From Bacteroidia bacterium (GTDB lineage Bacteria; Bacteroidota; Bacteroidia; Cytophagales; Cyclobacteriaceae), in contig JAUIAO010000023.1 in assembly GCA_030425425.1 (NCBI GenBank), forward strand, positions 1-64,000: a stretch of DNA of 64,000 nucleotides. Direction: 5' to 3'. The translations under genes were made by a program, and so were the position numbers. The notes under the pieces are model-generated. The model was given only the letters and a program-made list of their open reading frames with translations, did no database searches and had not been told where the DNA came from. This document shows positions 62,841 to 64,000 of the stretch, piece after piece (within the stretch, counting starts at the first letter, position 1; the number at the start of each line of letters is the position of its first letter).

Positions 62841-63332
62841 CTATTTACTTTTAGATTTACTTAACCTTTCAATAATCTGAGAGGTGGAATATCCTTCCCT
62901 CAAAGGAACGATTTCGATTTTTCCACCATTGCTCAATACGACATCTGCTCCCACAATGTTGCTATGCTGATAATCACCCCCTTTCACTAAAACATCCGGC
63001 AAACAGGCTTCAATCAGTTTAAGAGGAGTTTCATCAGAAAAAAGGATCACAGCATCTACAAATTGTAGCGCCGCAACTGTCTCTGCTCTTTCTATTTCAT
63101 CAAAAATTGGACGATTTTCTCCTTTTAGCTTTTTGACTGACATATTGGCATTTATCGCAACGATTAGCCGCTCTCCAAATTGAGAAGCTCGATCCAATAA
63201 TGACAAATGTCCCGGGTGAAACATGTCAAAACAGCCATTAGTAAAAACTACTCTAAGAGATGCTTTTTTCCAGTCCTCAACCTGAGATTGTAATTCCTCA
63301 AAACCAACTACCTTATTCAGAAAGTGGTTCAT
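62841..63332 (-). CDS. rfaE2: Heptose 1-phosphate adenylyltransferase RfaE2
   Basis: A 163-residue single-domain nucleotidyltransferase: NGCFDMFHPGHLSLLDRA (HxGH), the KKLKGENRPIF loop and the LREGYSTSQII end (RxGxSTS). It equals the C-terminal domain of E. coli HldE and makes ADP-heptose for lipopolysaccharide core; the kinase domain must be elsewhere. The start overlaps the upstream flippase-like gene by 20 bp. FAD synthetase or other cytidylyltransferases fit less well. Confidence 0.9.
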   Translation of the reverse strand: MNHFLNKVVGFEELQSQVEDWKKASLRVVFTNGCFDMFHPGHLSLLDRASQFGERLIVAINANMSVKKLKGENRPIFDEIERAETVAALQFVDAVILFSDETPLKLIEACLPDVLVKGGDYQHSNIVGADVVLSNGGKIEIVPLREGYSTSQIIERLSKSKSK

Positions 63333-64000
63333 GGTGTTTTCTGATAAAAAAAGAAACCACTAAAGCTATAGCGCCGAAAACCGCCACAGCAATTATCTGA
63401 CTAGTATGAAGCAATGTTGCTAAAAATACGCCTGTTGTTTTCTCCACCTGATACAAAACCAACATGGCACTTATAAATGCATGATAAGTGCCTATACCTC
63501 CTTGAACTGGAATCGCCAATGCAATTCCACCAGTAACTAACAACATGATCCCTACTTGCCATGAAAGGTCAGAAGTCTCTGGTACTGAAAATACAATGAG
63601 GTAAGACATGAAATAATATGTCACCCAAAGTACAATAGTAGAAAGTACAAACCCCCAAATATTTTTGATATCCTTAAGAGAAACCAGTCCACGAAACAAG
63701 TCATTCAAAAAATCATGAACCTTATGATTTTTTTGATACAACACGTAAATCAGTACCAGGAAGAGCATCCCTCCTACACCAAGAATTAGCGCACCTTTCC
63801 ACATCAAACCCTCTACATCTCCTAAGCCTTCAAAAACTCCAGTAAGAAAGGTCATAAAACGCTCATACTCCATGAAAAGAGCCACTACAAAAAGGGTCAA
63901 TAAGGCGACCATATCCACAATCCTATCTGTGATTACTGTACCAAATCCCTCAGACATGCTCACATTATCACTTCGCTTCAACATACCACATCTGGTCACC
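63313..64000 (-). CDS. Flippase-like integral membrane protein (LPG synthase TM domain), partial
   Basis: The N-terminal part lies beyond the window; about 229 residues remain. The sequence TRCGMLKRSDNVSMSEGFGTVITDRIVDM is the family's conserved ERxxD-like block, followed by at least five membrane helices and GGIGTYHAFISAML. It belongs to the AglD/UPF0104 family that includes the flippase domain of MprF. In Bacteroidetes such genes sit near heptose and lipid genes. Without the catalytic domain it cannot be a full MprF synthase. Confidence 0.82.
   Translation of the reverse strand, partial: VTRCGMLKRSDNVSMSEGFGTVITDRIVDMVALLTLFVVALFMEYERFMTFLTGVFEGLGDVEGLMWKGALILGVGGMLFLVLIYVLYQKNHKVHDFLNDLFRGLVSLKDIKNIWGFVLSTIVLWVTYYFMSYLIVFSVPETSDLSWQVGIMLLVTGGIALAIPVQGGIGTYHAFISAMLVLYQVEKTTGVFLATLLHTSQIIAVAVFGAIALVVSFFIRKHHEPLSE

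Overview
The window reads as the chromosome of a Bacteroidetes bacterium, most likely a marine or free-living member of the Cytophagales. The evidence is the promoter style (several TAnnTTTG boxes, almost no Shine-Dalgarno sequences), Bacteroidetes-type protein variants (CzcA fused to a TolC-like domain, AccD without its zinc cysteines, CarB without the MGS domain, extended S16, long SecA) and families such as DUF4834 and OmpL47-repeat proteins. I found no rRNA or tRNA gene, CRISPR array, insertion sequence or prophage. About 60 protein genes are supported, two of them cut by the window edges.

Layout. 1-3100: the 3' end of an arsenosugar radical SAM gene (arsS), an 8-bp tandem repeat, a secreted M28 peptidase, a 21-bp-period degenerate repeat array and a small secreted protein. 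3100-9300: a heavy-metal RND efflux operon on the minus strand (His-rich small protein, CzcA-TolC fusion, CzcB). 9100-16740: EttA with a tiny zinc-ribbon membrane protein, DUF349 and DUF2795 proteins, ispD-queA, a MacB-type permease and recA. 16845-20543: a putative aminopeptidase, a PhoB/PhoR-like two-component pair and a pseudouridine synthase. 20562-23331: rplM-rpsI-rpsB-tsf with an intrinsic terminator between rpsB and tsf. 23338-31255: a WbpP-like epimerase, a hybrid histidine kinase, a small membrane protein plus PspC behind a sigma-54 promoter, a divergent arginase-fold protein, an isolated nqrF, accD, a repeat-rich intergenic region and DUF4834. 31338-40204: carB, a WYL-regulator cluster and a TPR histidine kinase with an OmpL47-repeat secreted protein. 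40425-46112: the complete 2-oxoglutarate dehydrogenase operon sucA-sucB-lpd. 46440-53604: rpsP-rimM-trmD-rplS, dapF, secA and a SPOR lipoprotein. 53597-64000: an M20 amidohydrolase, an O/P-family porin opposite two Na/Pi transporters, a holin-like membrane pair, an AraC regulator, an acyl-CoA dehydrogenase, a zinc metallopeptidase, rfaE2 and a flippase-like membrane protein cut by the window end.

Most genes are housekeeping: translation, the TCA cycle, fatty acid, pyrimidine, isoprenoid and lysine precursor synthesis, protein export and recombination. The accessory interest lies in regulation and non-coding DNA: a textbook sigma-54 promoter (26399-26414) in front of the PspC pair, a 252-bp array with exact 21-bp register in 2141-2392, and a nested inverted-repeat structure flanked by oppositely oriented 7-bp GGT-type repeats in 30556-30990. 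I saw no obvious new defence or biosynthetic system. All function calls are from reading motifs; no database search was run.
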